A DNA stretch of 22,412 nt from Phaeoceros laevis (GCA_049999765.1 JBNGIQ010007665.1:1-22412); one strand, 5' to 3'; positions 9,051-19,424 are shown, numbered from the stretch's first letter. The notes: generated from the letters alone by a model not told the origin. A program made the numbers and translations.

Positions 9051-9450
9051 CTGCAGATGCTGACAAATGGGCAGGTCTCCGGATCTTGACACTACAAGGA
9101 GAACACTCCTTCGCTGAGTGGCAAATAGCCTTACAGCGATGCTCACGAGTCTCAAGAAGCCTCAGACATACTTCAAACAAAGCCAGTGCGGCTTTGACCT
9201 CGGGAGACATCTTCGAGGGCAAGCATGCATGCCCACATTCCAGCTGCAATTCACAAGGTAGGTTGCATCCTCCATCTGGGAGATCCCTAAACTCTCTGTA
9301 GTGCCTGATCTCGTCCAGACGTCAGGATGGTTCTGGCAGACATAAATTGACCCAGGGGTCTAGTTGTCCAACTTGCCTCAAGTTCCGTATGACACTTCTC
9401 CATAGGTCCCTTTGTTTTTCAAGCAACTCGGGATGGTGGCAGGAAGCACA
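9051..9450 (-). pseudogene. ZNFX1-like helicase / NFX1-type zinc-finger fragment
   Basis: Read on the minus strand, pieces in different frames line up in the order expected of a ZNFX1-type protein. LEKQRDLWRSVIRNLRQVG and LDPWVN (just after an SF1 helicase core) come first, then CQNHPDVWTR, HYREFRDLPDGGCNLPCELQ and LECGHAC (the start of an NFX1-type cysteine/histidine array), then ETREHRCKAICHSAKECSPC. At least three frame changes occur within 400 bases, and part of the zinc ligands is lost in the shifted stretch after GHAC. The right-hand end is followed by a possible donor (CTGCAG then GTAATA) at 9051-9056. ZNFX1-like proteins are RNA helicases linked to small-RNA pathways and antiviral defence in other organisms. 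This copy is a relic. Confidence 0.6.
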
Positions 9451-9459
9451 CCGACTCAA

Positions 9460-9977
9460 CACTATCCCCTGTTGTCATACCCCAATATCCATGCTTGCCC
9501 GCTGCTTACACATTTTGTGTGCATGTTCAACAGGCAGTGACAGACCATTAGCTTCCAGTCCCCCTATTCAGAGTCTGTGAGTGGCGGTGCATCCCCTGAC
9601 CTGCGGAGGTAACAGCATAGACTGAAGTGATACCCACTGCTTCCATTTTCCGGTACCTGTTCTGAAATGATTTGATGTTTTTGAGCAGACAGGGTTTTCA
9701 GTTCCACTCTAATCTGCCTTGGACTCAACAGCTGAACTTTTGTGCATTTGATGCATACTCAAATGGCTGTGCAAGTCATACATCACCAGTCGCATGATTA
9801 TACTGCACGCCCGCCGGCCCCTCTTTTTTTTGCCTGTCATGTTTTGAGCATCTCTTGGGTTGCCAAGAACTCCAAATAGTGTATATTGTCGACTCTATAT
9901 AGTACAGGACTGCGGTTCGCAAGGCAGAAATTTATGGCTTCGGTGCCAAACCGGCAGGTGATGTTCTTATATGAACT
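9460..9977. other. No gene recognised
   Basis: Short frames only, with no family resemblance, repeat structure or RNA gene that I can support. Confidence 0.4.
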
Positions 9978-10103
9978 ACATACAACGATGGCCTAGCATT
10001 CTATGACAAGCAGGTCTCCGAGAGGCTGGCAAGAAATATCCTGCCTGACCTGTGGCCTTTTACAATCCCACATTGTGAAGAAACCAACCACCACATGTGC
10101 AGG
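9978..10103 (+). other. Coding-looking stretch, possible exon of unknown family
   Basis: An uninterrupted frame reads TYNDGLAFYDKQVSERLARN, then ILPDLWPFTIPHCEETNHH, and ends at a good donor (CAGG followed by GTATGT at 10104). The composition looks like protein rather than random frame. There is no ATG and no clear acceptor upstream. I do not recognise the family. In this window it may be another captured exon. Confidence 0.3.
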
Positions 10104-10425
10104 GTATGTACAATATGTCCACACACAACTACAACAGCCAGATTGAGACTGCAGTTAGGAGAGGCAGGCTGAAAGTAGTCTTATTACAGGCAGCTGACCG
10201 TTGACCAGGACACATGATACTCAACAATGCCTCATTATGTTTCATTGTGTCCTGCCCTCCAACAGCCGCACAAACCGGCTCGAAACCTACACAACAGGAA
10301 ACGAGGTAGTGAGCGAGATTCTCAGGATTTTTTCACAACCTGCGGTGATACATCAGCCAATGAACCCTGTAAGAAGGGAATTGCATTTCCTACCTCAACG
10401 CTCAGTCATCGTGCAGGAACCCTAG

Positions 10426-10665
10426 CCGGAAGGAGGAGAGAACCACCGTAACACCCCTCCACAACAGACGCCATGGGACACAGCACAGCAAATTCAACAC
10501 CTCCGATCTGCTGAGGAACTCAGGATTGCAGGCCAGAACCTGGCATACCTCAACGGCCCATCCGGCAATCCGGCACACTATAATGCCATTGAATCCCATG
10601 CCGAGTCCGGGGCTGCTAACCTAGTTGCGATCATCACCCCAGAGGTCTGCAATCAGAGACCTTGA
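10426..10665 (+). other. Open stretch of 79 codons, unassigned
   Basis: After a TAG at 10423-10425 the frame stays open to a TGA at 10663-10665 and includes IQHLRSAEELRIAGQNLAYL followed by NGPSGNPAHYNAIES. The composition is protein-like, with an N-terminal Pro/Gln-rich part, but there is no ATG. I recognise no family. It could be an exon, a retroelement fragment or chance. Confidence 0.25.
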
Positions 10666-10959
10666 CGCTACATTTGCTGTATGAGTTGAGCAGAGGCCAA
10701 GGCAGTGCGCCTGAAGAGATCGAACACTGCGGTATGAGCTGCGTGGCCGATGGGAGGGACCATGCCCTGCGGCGGTGGTGCTATACCATTGCCATCAACC
10801 GTTTCCTACTACAGGAGAGATTTGCTTGCCGCCTGCCCTGATTCAACGAAGTGCAATTGTCGATGATCCTCCTCATCCACGAGCGTCTATCAAACCCCTG
10901 TTTCACTCCCGTGTCCGCCTGCTAGATCCGCTGTTGGTGACTGCCAGGCGTACCGCGAT

Positions 10960-11083
10960 GAGCAAACGACCCCTTCGTGGCAATTGCGACAATTGGAAGG
11001 AGGACAAATTCGTGCCCACGAGCAAACGACCCCTTCGTGGCAATTGCGACAACTGGATGAAACGAGGACAAATTTGTGCCCAC
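10960..11083 (+). repeat. 60-base tandem repeat, two copies
   Basis: AGCAAACGACCCCTTCGTGG followed by CAATTGCGACAA begins at 10961 and again at 11021, exactly 60 bases later. Each copy ends with GAGGACAAATT[C/T]GTGCCCAC; the second carries a 4-base insertion (64 bases). The pair ends about 170 bases before the cwf21 gene's ATG, in its promoter or 5' UTR region. Confidence 0.9.
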
Positions 11084-11256
11084 GGACACCACACCCCAGT
11101 CGGACTGATCAAGTCGAGTGGGAACGAACTCATGAAACGAGTTATTAGTCTAGTAGGTACTAGTCTAGGTAGGTCTTTCTGCCGGTAATACAAAAAACCT
11201 GCAAAACAAGACTCGATTGGAATCTTCCGCCGCATCCTGTTGTCTTCGTCGTCACC

Positions 11257-12277
11257 ATGTACAACGGGGTGGGATTGCAGACGCCGCGGGGATCCGGCAC
11301 CAATGGCTGTATCCAGACCAACAAGTTCTTTGTGCGGGGGCGGCCCCTCAAGGCGGAACCGAGGGAGTTTGAGAATGGGCAGGGTACTGGCGGCCGCGGC
11401 CACCCGCAGGCAAATCTTGAAATTCTGGAGCACGACAGGAAACGGCAAATTCAGCTGCAGCTCACGCTACTGAGAGACACCTTGCTGGAGACTGGCTACA
11501 GCGATGCGGAGATTACGGAGCAGGTGGAAGCCGCCCGGAAGCTTCTTAAGGCAGGGGCCAGTAACCCGGCCAAGTCGAATGGAGTGCAGGAGCCCATTAG
11601 GTCAGGTCACTTGTATCCGTGCACGCAAGGTGAAATCTGATCCTTCCGGCTTGCCAGCAGATGGGCCAATTACAGGAGGCAGTTCAATTCTTCCCGAGGC
11701 TTTGCGTTCGGTAGGTCAGATGTGCTTTTGTGGCAGTCCCTTGTCTTGAGCAATTTTCCCGTTGGTATTTGGTCACTGGTGAACGTGTTGTTAAGTCCTA
11801 CTTAATGGCCAGGGATGGCTCTACTCACTTTGTATCTTCTCTGTCATATTTCCTGGCTGATTTGTTATGTGCTGATGTATGCCACACTCTGTGTGTTGTA
11901 AACTAGCTGATTTTTGCGTGCGGCATGCAATCTTCAGGAGTTCGGAGACTGAAACCCATCAAATTGCCCCCAAGAAGGAGCGACAGGTGCTAAACATGAA
12001 AGCAGCTCTTGGCATTGGAGACATCAAAGAGGGAGAAGCTTTTGATAGGGAGCTCCAGGAGCGTAAGAAGCAGGAGAGAATCATGGAGAGAGAGGAGGAG
12101 GAGGCGAAACGCAAGGAAGCACAACTTGAGCATGAAAGGGAGCTGAAGCAAAAGGAGAAGAGGCAAGAGAGGCTGAAGAGAAAGCCAGAGAAAGAAGAAC
12201 GAAAACAGAGCCAACTGGAGGAAGAACAGTCCGGGAAGCTAGAAGGAAACACACAAGGAAGCTGGAAAGGAAGCTAG
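11257..12277 (+). CDS. cwf21-domain splicing factor (CWC21/SRRM2-like), two exons
   Basis: Exons 11257-11600 and 11938-12277 join in phase over a 337-base GT-AG intron to give 227 residues. The N-terminus MYNGVGLQTPRGSGTNGCIQ with TNKFFVR is the signature start of the SRRM2/CWC21 family. The cwf21 domain follows at about 54-98 (LEHDRKRQIQLQLTLLRDTL, GYSDAEI). The second exon has the family's THQIA..KERQ segment, AALGIGD and a highly charged Glu/Lys/Arg coiled coil to near the end. These nuclear proteins join the activated spliceosome near Prp8 and the 5' exon. An alternative extra exon around 11630-11710 looks weakly coding but does not keep phase, so I left it out. The ATG (CACCATG) is well supported by homology. 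The gene appears intact; the short Gly/Ser tail after the coiled coil is not conserved. Confidence 0.88.
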
Positions 12278-12849
12278 AGCTGGTTGCAAACAAGTGAAGC
12301 ATTCTCAAGTTTTCTGTGACTTCGGTCTTGCCTGTCTCTTTTTGCAACCGGCAAGAACGTCTTGTAGAGTCCTCAAGATCGGCTGCGTTGGTTCTGCAGG
12401 GATTTGTCCAGGCCGGGCTCTCTTGCCCTCTTCCTCCTACTCTTGCAGGCTTGGCAAGTTGGCAGGGCTAGGGACTCTGTGAGTGTGTTGCTGAGTGCCC
12501 AAAGCTGGGCGAAAGTCCCTCCTGAGCGTCACTGTGGTTTGATCACCATGTGGCCAGAACTTCGAGCACCCTTCGGCCAGGACTTAGAGCTACCTAACTA
12601 GATCTAGCACTTGTGAGGCTGCACGTCAGACTGCTGAACATTGCTGTGAAGAATGGATGATCAATATGCTTTATCTAGCTATCTAGGAGTGAACTGATTT
12701 GTTGTCTGCTCCATTTTTGTGTCCCTTGTAGCACTGCCCGACACAGTTTGCAATGCCAATGAAACTTTCGCGTTTTGATTTCAGCATCTCACAGTGTTAA
12801 CAACCGAGTTTTTTTGCAAGCTTCTTTTCATTCATGAGTTCAAAGCTGC
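12278..12849. other. 3' flank without a recognised gene
   Basis: This is probably the 3' UTR of the cwf21 gene followed by intergenic DNA. Short frames here show no family resemblance. Confidence 0.4.
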
Positions 12850-13330
12850 CATTTACAAGCGTGGGGAAGCAGAATATTTGACAGTCTCCTGACCTCGAGG
12901 ATTGCATGCAAGCCAGTGACTATTGCAACCGCTACGGGTCTGCAAGTTACTCCATCCCAAGCCACATGTAAGCAGGGATCGCCCACCCATGGTACCAAAT
13001 CCAGGTCTGTCTTGACACCCCAGACAGCATCCACTGCACCAAACGCACATGCCCTTGGAAGTAAGATACTCTTCCAATGCACAGTCAGGCCACACCAAAG
13101 GCAGGGGTGAATGCTTGGCAGGGCAACCCACCACCATTCTGGCTGGTGCCATCGAGGACAACAGAATGGATGGTGTACAGCTCGTCGGTATTCAGAATCC
13201 GGTCAATAGTAAACCGGGAGCCAGAGTAGACCGGTCGGGCTCCCGGTCGAGAGTGAAGGCCAGGACACCAGGAAATGCCACACTTGGAGCGGAGAAAGTG
13301 ATCTCCAGTGTGTTTGTTGTATAGTGGGAC
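12850..13330 (-). pseudogene. Malectin-like / LRR receptor-kinase remnant
   Basis: On the minus strand one frame gives ILNTDELYTIHSVVLDGTSQ, like the end of a malectin-like ectodomain (the family's LLNALExxxI). A second frame, further along, gives AVWGVKTDLDLVPWVGDPCL followed by WDGVTC, the junction segment that precedes the leucine-rich repeats in malectin-like LRR receptor kinases (the W.GDPC..W..xxC motif). The two parts are in different frames with no clean splice pair between them, and neither LRRs nor a kinase follow before the adjacent kinase gene. It looks like a decayed fragment, possibly captured like those at the left of the window. The neighbouring receptor kinase on the same strand is a different subfamily. 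Confidence 0.5.
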
Positions 13331-13508
13331 AGCAGAGCCTTTCTGCCAAATTAAATTAGATTGCCATCGTATGAAGGTCCTGCAGGCCATACCCAGGACA
13401 CGACAGTTCAGAGAAGTGTACAGGTAGACTACTCAAAATCAACTGCTCCAACACAGAAACCCCAATCACGGGTTGTTCTTCAACGACACCCTATCCAAAA
13501 CATCTTGG

Positions 13509-16024
13509 TCAGGACTCAGGAGGTTCAGGAAAAGTAGAGCTTGATGACGAAGTAGTTGTTGAACCATGGGAAAATATGTGAGAGGCGGGACTTGAGGAGC
13601 TTGACAAAATGGCGTCAGGTACGGCAACAGGGTTGGAAGGTGGGCACCCACTGAACTGAGAGTCTGTCAAAAGGGAAACCACCTGTTCCATCGTGGGCCT
13701 CTGCTGGGGATCCTCTTGCAGGCACATCTTCACCAGGTCCACCAACACATTCAGATCCGCCGAACTCAACTCTTGTCCAACCAGACGGCTGTCTACAATT
13801 TCGTGGGTGACCAGGGGATCATTTATATACCTTGCAGCCCAGTACGTGAGAAGGTCCATGTCCTTGATGGCTGTGTGGCCGCTGATAATCTCCAGCAGGA
13901 GCACTCCATAGCTGTAAACGTCGCTCTTGATGGAGTAAACTCCCGATCTCAAGTACTTGGGGTCCAAGTAGCCCAGGGAACCCCTCACATCTGTCTGCAC
14001 AGTCTGGAAAGCACTGGCATCGGCAGGAGCAGATTTGGACAGCCCGAAGTCTGCAAGTTTGGCCGAGTCTGTGGCCGTGAGAAGTATGTTGGCTGATTTG
14101 ATGTCTCGGTGCACGATTGGAGGACTGGTGCCATGGTGCAGGTACTCGAGAGCACATGAAACTTGAAATATGATCTTCATGCGAGCCGGCCATGACAGGA
14201 TGCCCAATCCAGGAGGCTTGTCTGTATGTAGCCTTTGGTAGAGGGTTCCGTTGGGCAGATACTCGAAGACGAGAATCGGATGATCTGGAGTTCATAAGGC
14301 CACCGAACATACATTAGCCAGCTCAAAGAAACAAGCTAGCTTGAGTTGATGTATAGATCAATTGTAAGTGATAAGAATTTGTGTTGAACAGACATGACCA
14401 CCACTCAGGGAGCAGAACTCAAGCTACCTTTGTCAGCGCAGAATCCTATGATGTTGACAAGGTACCGATGGTTCACTCGGAGTAGCACAGACAGTTCTTC
14501 TCTGAACAAGGAACCCTCGACAAACTCCTTGTTCTTCTCCACTTTGACCGCACCCACTAAACCGTCGGGAAACTCTGCTCTGTACACCGTGCTGAAGCCT
14601 CCTCGTCCCAGAGTTGTGCTCCATTCCGCTGTAGCTTTCTGAAGCTCGCTGTAGGAGTAGACCTTGACCTTGTGTTCAACTTGGGATCCACTGGTCAAGT
14701 CGGCCAGAGCCCGGGACTTCTGCCGGCGCCTCCAAAGAAACACCAGACCCACGACCGGCGCAACAAAGACTACAGCAGCTGCCAATGTGGCTCCCAGTAA
14801 AATGCTGTTGACGCGTTTGCTCGAAGAGAACTGCCTGGGTCGCTGGAAATGAGAAACCCTCACATCATCTATGACAGGCCCGCACGAATTGTACCCGGAG
14901 CTGCTGATGGTGAGCATTGTGGTCGGCCCGACAGCATTGAAATGCATGCTTTTGGTGACCCATTTTGTGTCTCCCTCTTGGCTGGCATCACTGTTGTTCA
15001 GGTAGAACAGCACTGGTGAGGAAGTGTCTACCTGGACGGAAACATAGCCGGGCGACGCCGAGCAGATCGGGTAGCTGCCTGACCTAGCCTGGTTGCGGGA
15101 GATGTAGCCTGCCAGGGAGAAGGAAAGGAAATACTCGGATCCTGCTTGCGAGGCGATGGTCTGATTGACAGAAGCTCCGTCCCTGAGTAGCAGGCTGGAA
15201 TTCCCTTCCGCAGCCTTCCATCCCGGCTCCAGATTGTTGAGCCATTCCGGCGGGTTCACAACAGCTCAGGAGCAGAGAGGGAACAACTCTCCCGGGTAGA
15301 AGAGGGTTTTCGCACAGCTGTAAGTTCCGCAGTTCTGCCAAGGCGGCCACCTGCCCAGAACCGTGCACCTCTCGAACCCGCCGTTGCTCACCAAATTGCC
15401 TGACTGGTCCCCGTCAGAGCTCACCGGCGTGTAGTCTGAAATGAGGTTGAAGGTGAATCGCGCATTCACGAACCCCGAATCGGTCTGGAAAGCGTCGGAC
15501 CTGCTGAGGTAGAGGTTGTAGTAGGAAGCGGTGTTGATGTCGAACCCGGTGGAGTTGACAAGCAGCTGCCCTTGCACCATGAAGAGCGCGCTGCCATCGC
15601 TGTCCGTGAGCCCGCTGCGCAGGTAGCTCCCGCTGGAATTGGAGAACCACTGCTGCCCGGGGGACCCATCGCAGGGGCGGAGTCGCATCGGCTGGAAGGT
15701 CACGTTTCTGCCAATGTAGTCGGGCTGCGAGCCGGCGTCGATGCACAGGATCTCGTTCTCGAATCCTCTGAGGGAGATGGAGTTAGTGCTGCTGTCGATG
15801 GCCCAGAGCTGGTTGGCGTTGAATCCGGAGCAGCGGTAGATGCGCAATTGCATGCCGGCCCAGGTGCTGTTGTCGATGTTGTTGGGCGCTGCCCGTTTCC
15901 TGAGGCAGAAGGAGCAGGAAGGCTTGTTGACGCCAGCCACAATCCATCCGAACTGGGGGGCCTGGCCGCTGGCGACTGCAGCCAAGGAGCACAAGAGCGC
16001 TGCCAGCAGAAAGGGGTGACGCAT
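13509..16024 (-). CDS. Receptor-like kinase with R-type lectin and DUF642-like ectodomain, in-frame TGA
   Basis: Exons 14428-16024 and 13509-14284 (143-base GT-AG intron) give about 790 codons. The start MRHPFLLAALLCSLAAVASG is a clear signal peptide. Residues 55-175 form an R-type lectin domain (ricin-B fold; QLW and QQW motifs). From about 210 a DUF642-like domain runs from NLVSNGGFE to CGPVIDDVRV. One transmembrane helix lies near 407-431 with RRR after it. The kinase has GRGGFSTVY, AVK lysine, VHRDIKSAN (RD type), DFG and GYLDPKY, so it looks catalytically complete, and a Ser/Pro tail follows. Both ectodomain types bind carbohydrate, so cell-wall or glycan sensing is the likely role. The reading frame contains TGA at 15266-15268 inside the DUF642-like part. 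Without it the whole is one open frame, so it is a recent nonsense change, an error or a read-through site. Confidence 0.88.
15266..15268 (-). other. In-frame TGA splitting the receptor kinase
   Basis: The codon after LFYPGELFPLCS is TGA, followed in frame by AVVNPPEWLNN and the rest of the DUF642-like domain. No intron boundary of credible size removes it. One C-to-T change of CGA (Arg) would create it. Confidence 0.85.
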
Positions 16025-17650
16025 GTCAGGTGAAAGCATGAAGAAGAGACTCCGCACACTCGTGACCTGATATCAAGAGCCCGGCCTGCAGGCGGAATCT
16101 GTGCTCGTGCTTGCTAGACCAGCTTGCAAGCTCTCTCCACGGATAGCGTCCAACTGGGAGAGTCGGCGGAACCGACGACGACTTGTCACCGGCCAGACAC
16201 TTGGCTATTAAAAACGGAGCAAATGACCAAGCCTCTCACACAGGCGGGACCAGCAGTAGCAAAAGCAGGAAGCGCACCTCCAATCGATCCACACTTGTTG
16301 AAGAAAGAGGGGATAAGAGCCCGCTCTCGTTTCCACCTAGACTAGGGCTACTGTGCCAGGCAGGCAAGAGCCTCTGAGTGTGCAGAAAGAGATCCACAGT
16401 AGCAGGCAGGTTCGACGATACCAGGCTTCTTCTTTGCAGCTGCTCCAAGAATGTTGCAGACAGGATGGGGATGGCAGGCACAGAACATTTCCAAGTGCGG
16501 GGCTGTAGTGAAGGTGGAATCCTGGGCCTACTCATCAGTGTGGTGAGGATGCCATCTCCATCTACGTGCATTCTGTATTGAAGTCCTAGAACTCAGCATA
16601 GATCAAGCTAGATTCCAAGTGGAGGAATCGAGGGAAAATTAGGTCAACTTCAGGGGAGGTATACCAAAGTTGTCTGTAAGAGATGGACATGACCCTTGGC
16701 TGCAGGTGTGATTTGGTCGCCTTCCTCAAGAGATCGATTCATGAGTCCTGAAGCTTGCCTGGATTCATGAGGAAAAGTAGCAGGAACCGAAATTTGGTGC
16801 TGCTCCCTGTGGCCTTGCTCATAAGCTGGTTGTTGTCGGTAGCTCAATGCTGGCGGGACGCTTGCAAGCGCATTTGTTGATCAGCCTGCAAACAACACAC
16901 CGTTACATTGTAGTCCATGAGGGGAAGCTGTCCAAACTCCTGCCTTGAACAAGTGCTCGTCAGGTTGAAGCAAGAAGCAGTTCACATAATGGCCTTACAA
17001 AGTACTGAAAATGCTGAATCATCAAAGCGCCGAACCATTCTCTAATCCGGGAGGAACACTGCAACTGTACCAGGTGTTCCTGCCTGATAGAATTTAGGTT
17101 TGGACCAGGTAGAGTCTCCATGGACGCTTTTGGTCGCTGTTTGGCCTAAACCTAAACAACAAGAAGGGAGACAATCGACAATCCTTGGCAGACAGCGGTC
17201 AAGAGTGACGAAGAGAGTCCCAACTCCAAGCTGCTGGCCATGTATGGATACCAGATGATGCAGCGTGTCACGTTCATAGAAATAACACTATTTTGGGAAT
17301 CGCCATTCCCGGTTTAACTATTTCCCAGTTCGCCACTCGCATGCTCCCTTATTTTACGGTTGGCGAACAATGAAATAAGGGCCCGCACTCGTGACTAGGT
17401 GGCTGCATCACGCGGCACGAAAAGTCTTGGCAGGAGTGCCACATGATGCATCGTTTACACTTCATTCAAATAGCCGCTGGTCGAGATAAGCCACTTTGTT
17501 GCCATCCACATGGCAAACTGCCGGTTAGGTCAGATTTGGGTCTGTGTAGCCCTGCATGTTTTCACACAGTCCTGAGGCTTTTGTTTGACAGCCGTAGGCT
17601 GAATTTGGCTACGGCGCCAAAAGAGTAAACGTGAAAGGGAAGTCAGTGTA
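16025..17650. other. Upstream region of the receptor kinase, no further gene recognised
   Basis: The first few hundred bases should hold the kinase promoter and 5' UTR. Frames of 60-110 codons exist on both strands but none resembles a family, and none has splice partners I can support. Inverted repeats occur at 17295-17381 (listed separately). Confidence 0.4.
17295..17381. repeat. Interleaved inverted repeats (hairpin plus pseudoknot-like pair)
   Basis: GGGAAT-CGCC-ATTCCC at 17295-17310 is a tight hairpin. Next, GTTCGCCA (17328-17335) pairs with TGGCGAAC (17361-17368), while CCCTTATTT (17346-17354) pairs with AAATAAGGG (17373-17381). The two longer pairs interleave in the order a, b, a', b', the topology of an H-type pseudoknot if transcribed. 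All arms are perfect. Confidence 0.6.
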
Positions 17651-18870
17651 GGGTTGTTGGCTCGGGTCAATCAAGCGACGTTGATGGCACAGCAGGTTCC
17701 GAGCACCTCTGAACCAGCTTTAGCCCGCTCGGAGGCCACTGGACGACCACTCCAGCCTATCCGCAGCCTAGTCTACTACTGTACGACTTTGGGGACTCCA
17801 AAAAGCCCAAAGCGTAAACTTCCGAGGGGCCCATTTTGCACCACGAGCCAACAACCCGGTGAGCCCGCGACCCTGACCACGGAACCCCTCTTCAAAGTTG
17901 ATGAACGTGTGGTGGTGAAACGCTGGCCCGGCTGACTGCTTCGGAAATTCTCCCAATTTGCTGGCTCACATGGAGCTACTCCTGAGTAGTTGGCTCAGTT
18001 TCTTGTCCTTACACTTGAAACGGGGTGTTCAATTCCCATGTGGAGTTGGCTAAACACCATAATCTACCTACTACTACTTTCGTGATTGGATGCTGAGATA
18101 TCCCTCCCTCATCACGTTACAACTTGTAGGCACGTTACAACTTGTAGGCCGTCTGGTGAATATATTATGGCTCTCAAGTCAATTCTTGAAGGCCAAGAGG
18201 CATTGGTAGGTAGAAGCATAGCAACCCCCTTTTTGAAGGATGAATCAAGTGGAGCAACGATCAGCAACCCATGGGTACCCTATCCATCCTATTCTCTTTA
18301 GAAGTCTTTGTGCCAAGTTGCCAACCGTGCTTTTCTTTTGCTGCTTTGTGGAGCCTCTAGAGTCTTTTCATTGTTGCTGTGGAATAATAGGCTCTGTAAT
18401 GCACTGTAGCTGTTTTTCAAAGGATTATTTCCATGTGTAAACTTGCACTCCCTCTACATTAATCCTACTGCTCGTTTTGCTATGCTGGTTTACTGTCGCA
18501 GTATACTACTACACAGTTGATAGCAGGTCAGCCTGTGCAAGAGGCAGGAAACTTAGTATTGGGCATTACCTGCTCAGGAGCCACCACCAATTGCAAGCAG
18601 TTGTGCCTTCCAAGATCATTCACGGATCTCCTCTTGCGTTGGTCTATAAGACCTACCTGTGCTGGAGTATGAAATAGTACTCTAACAGGGTCTCCGAAGT
18701 CCCGGGAACAGTCTCCACCAAACGGGAATCCTTACAATTGTCAGCCGGTCTGACTTTCAAACTTGACAAAATCATGGTTTTGAAAAATCTAGGGTAAATT
18801 TTGCAGAAGTTTTGACAGTTTTTCCGTTAAACATTTTTCTAAAAACATGTTTTGAATCAAAAAGAAGGCC
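17651..18870. other. No recognised gene
   Basis: A plus-strand frame at 17654-17935 and others at 18086-18677 show no family resemblance. The only clear structure is the short tandem repeat at 18113-18148. Confidence 0.4.
18113..18148 (+). repeat. 18-bp perfect tandem duplication
   Basis: CACGTTACAACTTGTAGG occurs twice in immediate succession, without mismatch. Confidence 0.95.
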
Positions 18871-18877
18871 CTTTAGG

Positions 18878-18930
18878 GGGCCGGACATCCGGCCCGCATC
18901 TAGCCTTCCAGAGGGCCGGATATCCGGCCC
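18878..18930. repeat. Palindrome copies 1 and 2 (GGGCCGGAYATCCGGCCC)
   Basis: GGGCCGGACATCCGGCCC at 18878-18895 and the perfect 18-base palindrome GGGCCGGATATCCGGCCC at 18913-18930 are both followed by GCAT, 35 bases apart. They lie about 100 bases downstream of the methyltransferase gene's last stop. Confidence 0.95.
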
Positions 18931-19024
18931 GCATACCAGTAACCATTTGAAAAACACTGCAGATTTATATAAAACAGTCTGAAAACAGAAAAGCATTGAG
19001 AACCGTCTTTCACTAATCACGCAT

Positions 19025-19424
19025 CTAGCTATCAGGATGTCCTTCTTCACTGTCAGGCACTATCTCAGGCACCCCGTCCTCTGCTGCGAGCATTTCACTA
19101 TCCATATCGACGGGGTTCTGCGAAATGTCCATCGGCTCTTCGTCCACATCTTGCAGGCGCACCGGAGTGGTCACTGGACGACGTCATGGGCTACCAAGTT
19201 GAACCGCCTCACCCCCAAGCTCCTGCAGGGATCTCTGAAAAGCATCCTCATTCTCCTCATCCGCTATCTCCTTCAGCCTCCGCTCTGCAAGCTCTGTTCT
19301 CAAATTTGCAGCCCTAATGTGTTCAGCCACTTCTTCCTCAGTAGGATTTTTAGGCACACTGTCCATTATCTCCGCCAACCGCCTCTTGTCATATGCCGCT
19401 TTTTCAAGGGTTTTCTGCCGCCAC
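19025..19424 (-). pseudogene. C-terminal coiled-coil and acidic tail of the methyltransferase element, frameshifted
   Basis: The methyltransferase frame stops at TAG 19425-19427. A frame shifted by one continues with charged helical sequence (RWRQKTLEKAAYDKRRLAEI, EEEVAEHIRAANLRTELAER). It is interrupted by TGA at 19184-19186 and resumes in the same frame as an acidic tail (RLQDVDEEPMDISQNPVDMD to DSEEGHPDS), stopping at TAG 19025-19027. That the shifted frame and the read past the TGA both look coding argues that the ancestral protein ran to 19025. This copy has lost that through one indel near 19430-19470 and one nonsense change. Alternatively the core protein simply ends at 19425, but the helical continuation would then be unexplained. 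Confidence 0.6.

Noticed and set aside
11630-11710. Extra middle exon of the cwf21 gene (SDPSGLPADGPITGGSS)
   Set aside because: No pair of splice sites keeps phase with both flanking exons, whereas the direct junction does.
11959-12347. Minus-strand Ser/Phe/Leu-rich frames opposite the cwf21 gene's coiled coil
   Set aside because: Typical antisense reading of a Glu/Lys/Arg-rich coiled coil.
15572-16033. 153-codon plus-strand frame opposite the receptor-kinase lectin exon
   Set aside because: Complementary shadow in GC-rich coding sequence; Ala/Gly/Val-rich with no domain.
17985-18045. tRNA-like A box (TGGCTCAGTT) and B box (GTTCAATTC), possible tRNA gene or SINE head
   Set aside because: The T stem does not pair, the anticodon arm has a 14-base loop, box spacing is short and there is no poly-A or poly-T tail; too weak to call.
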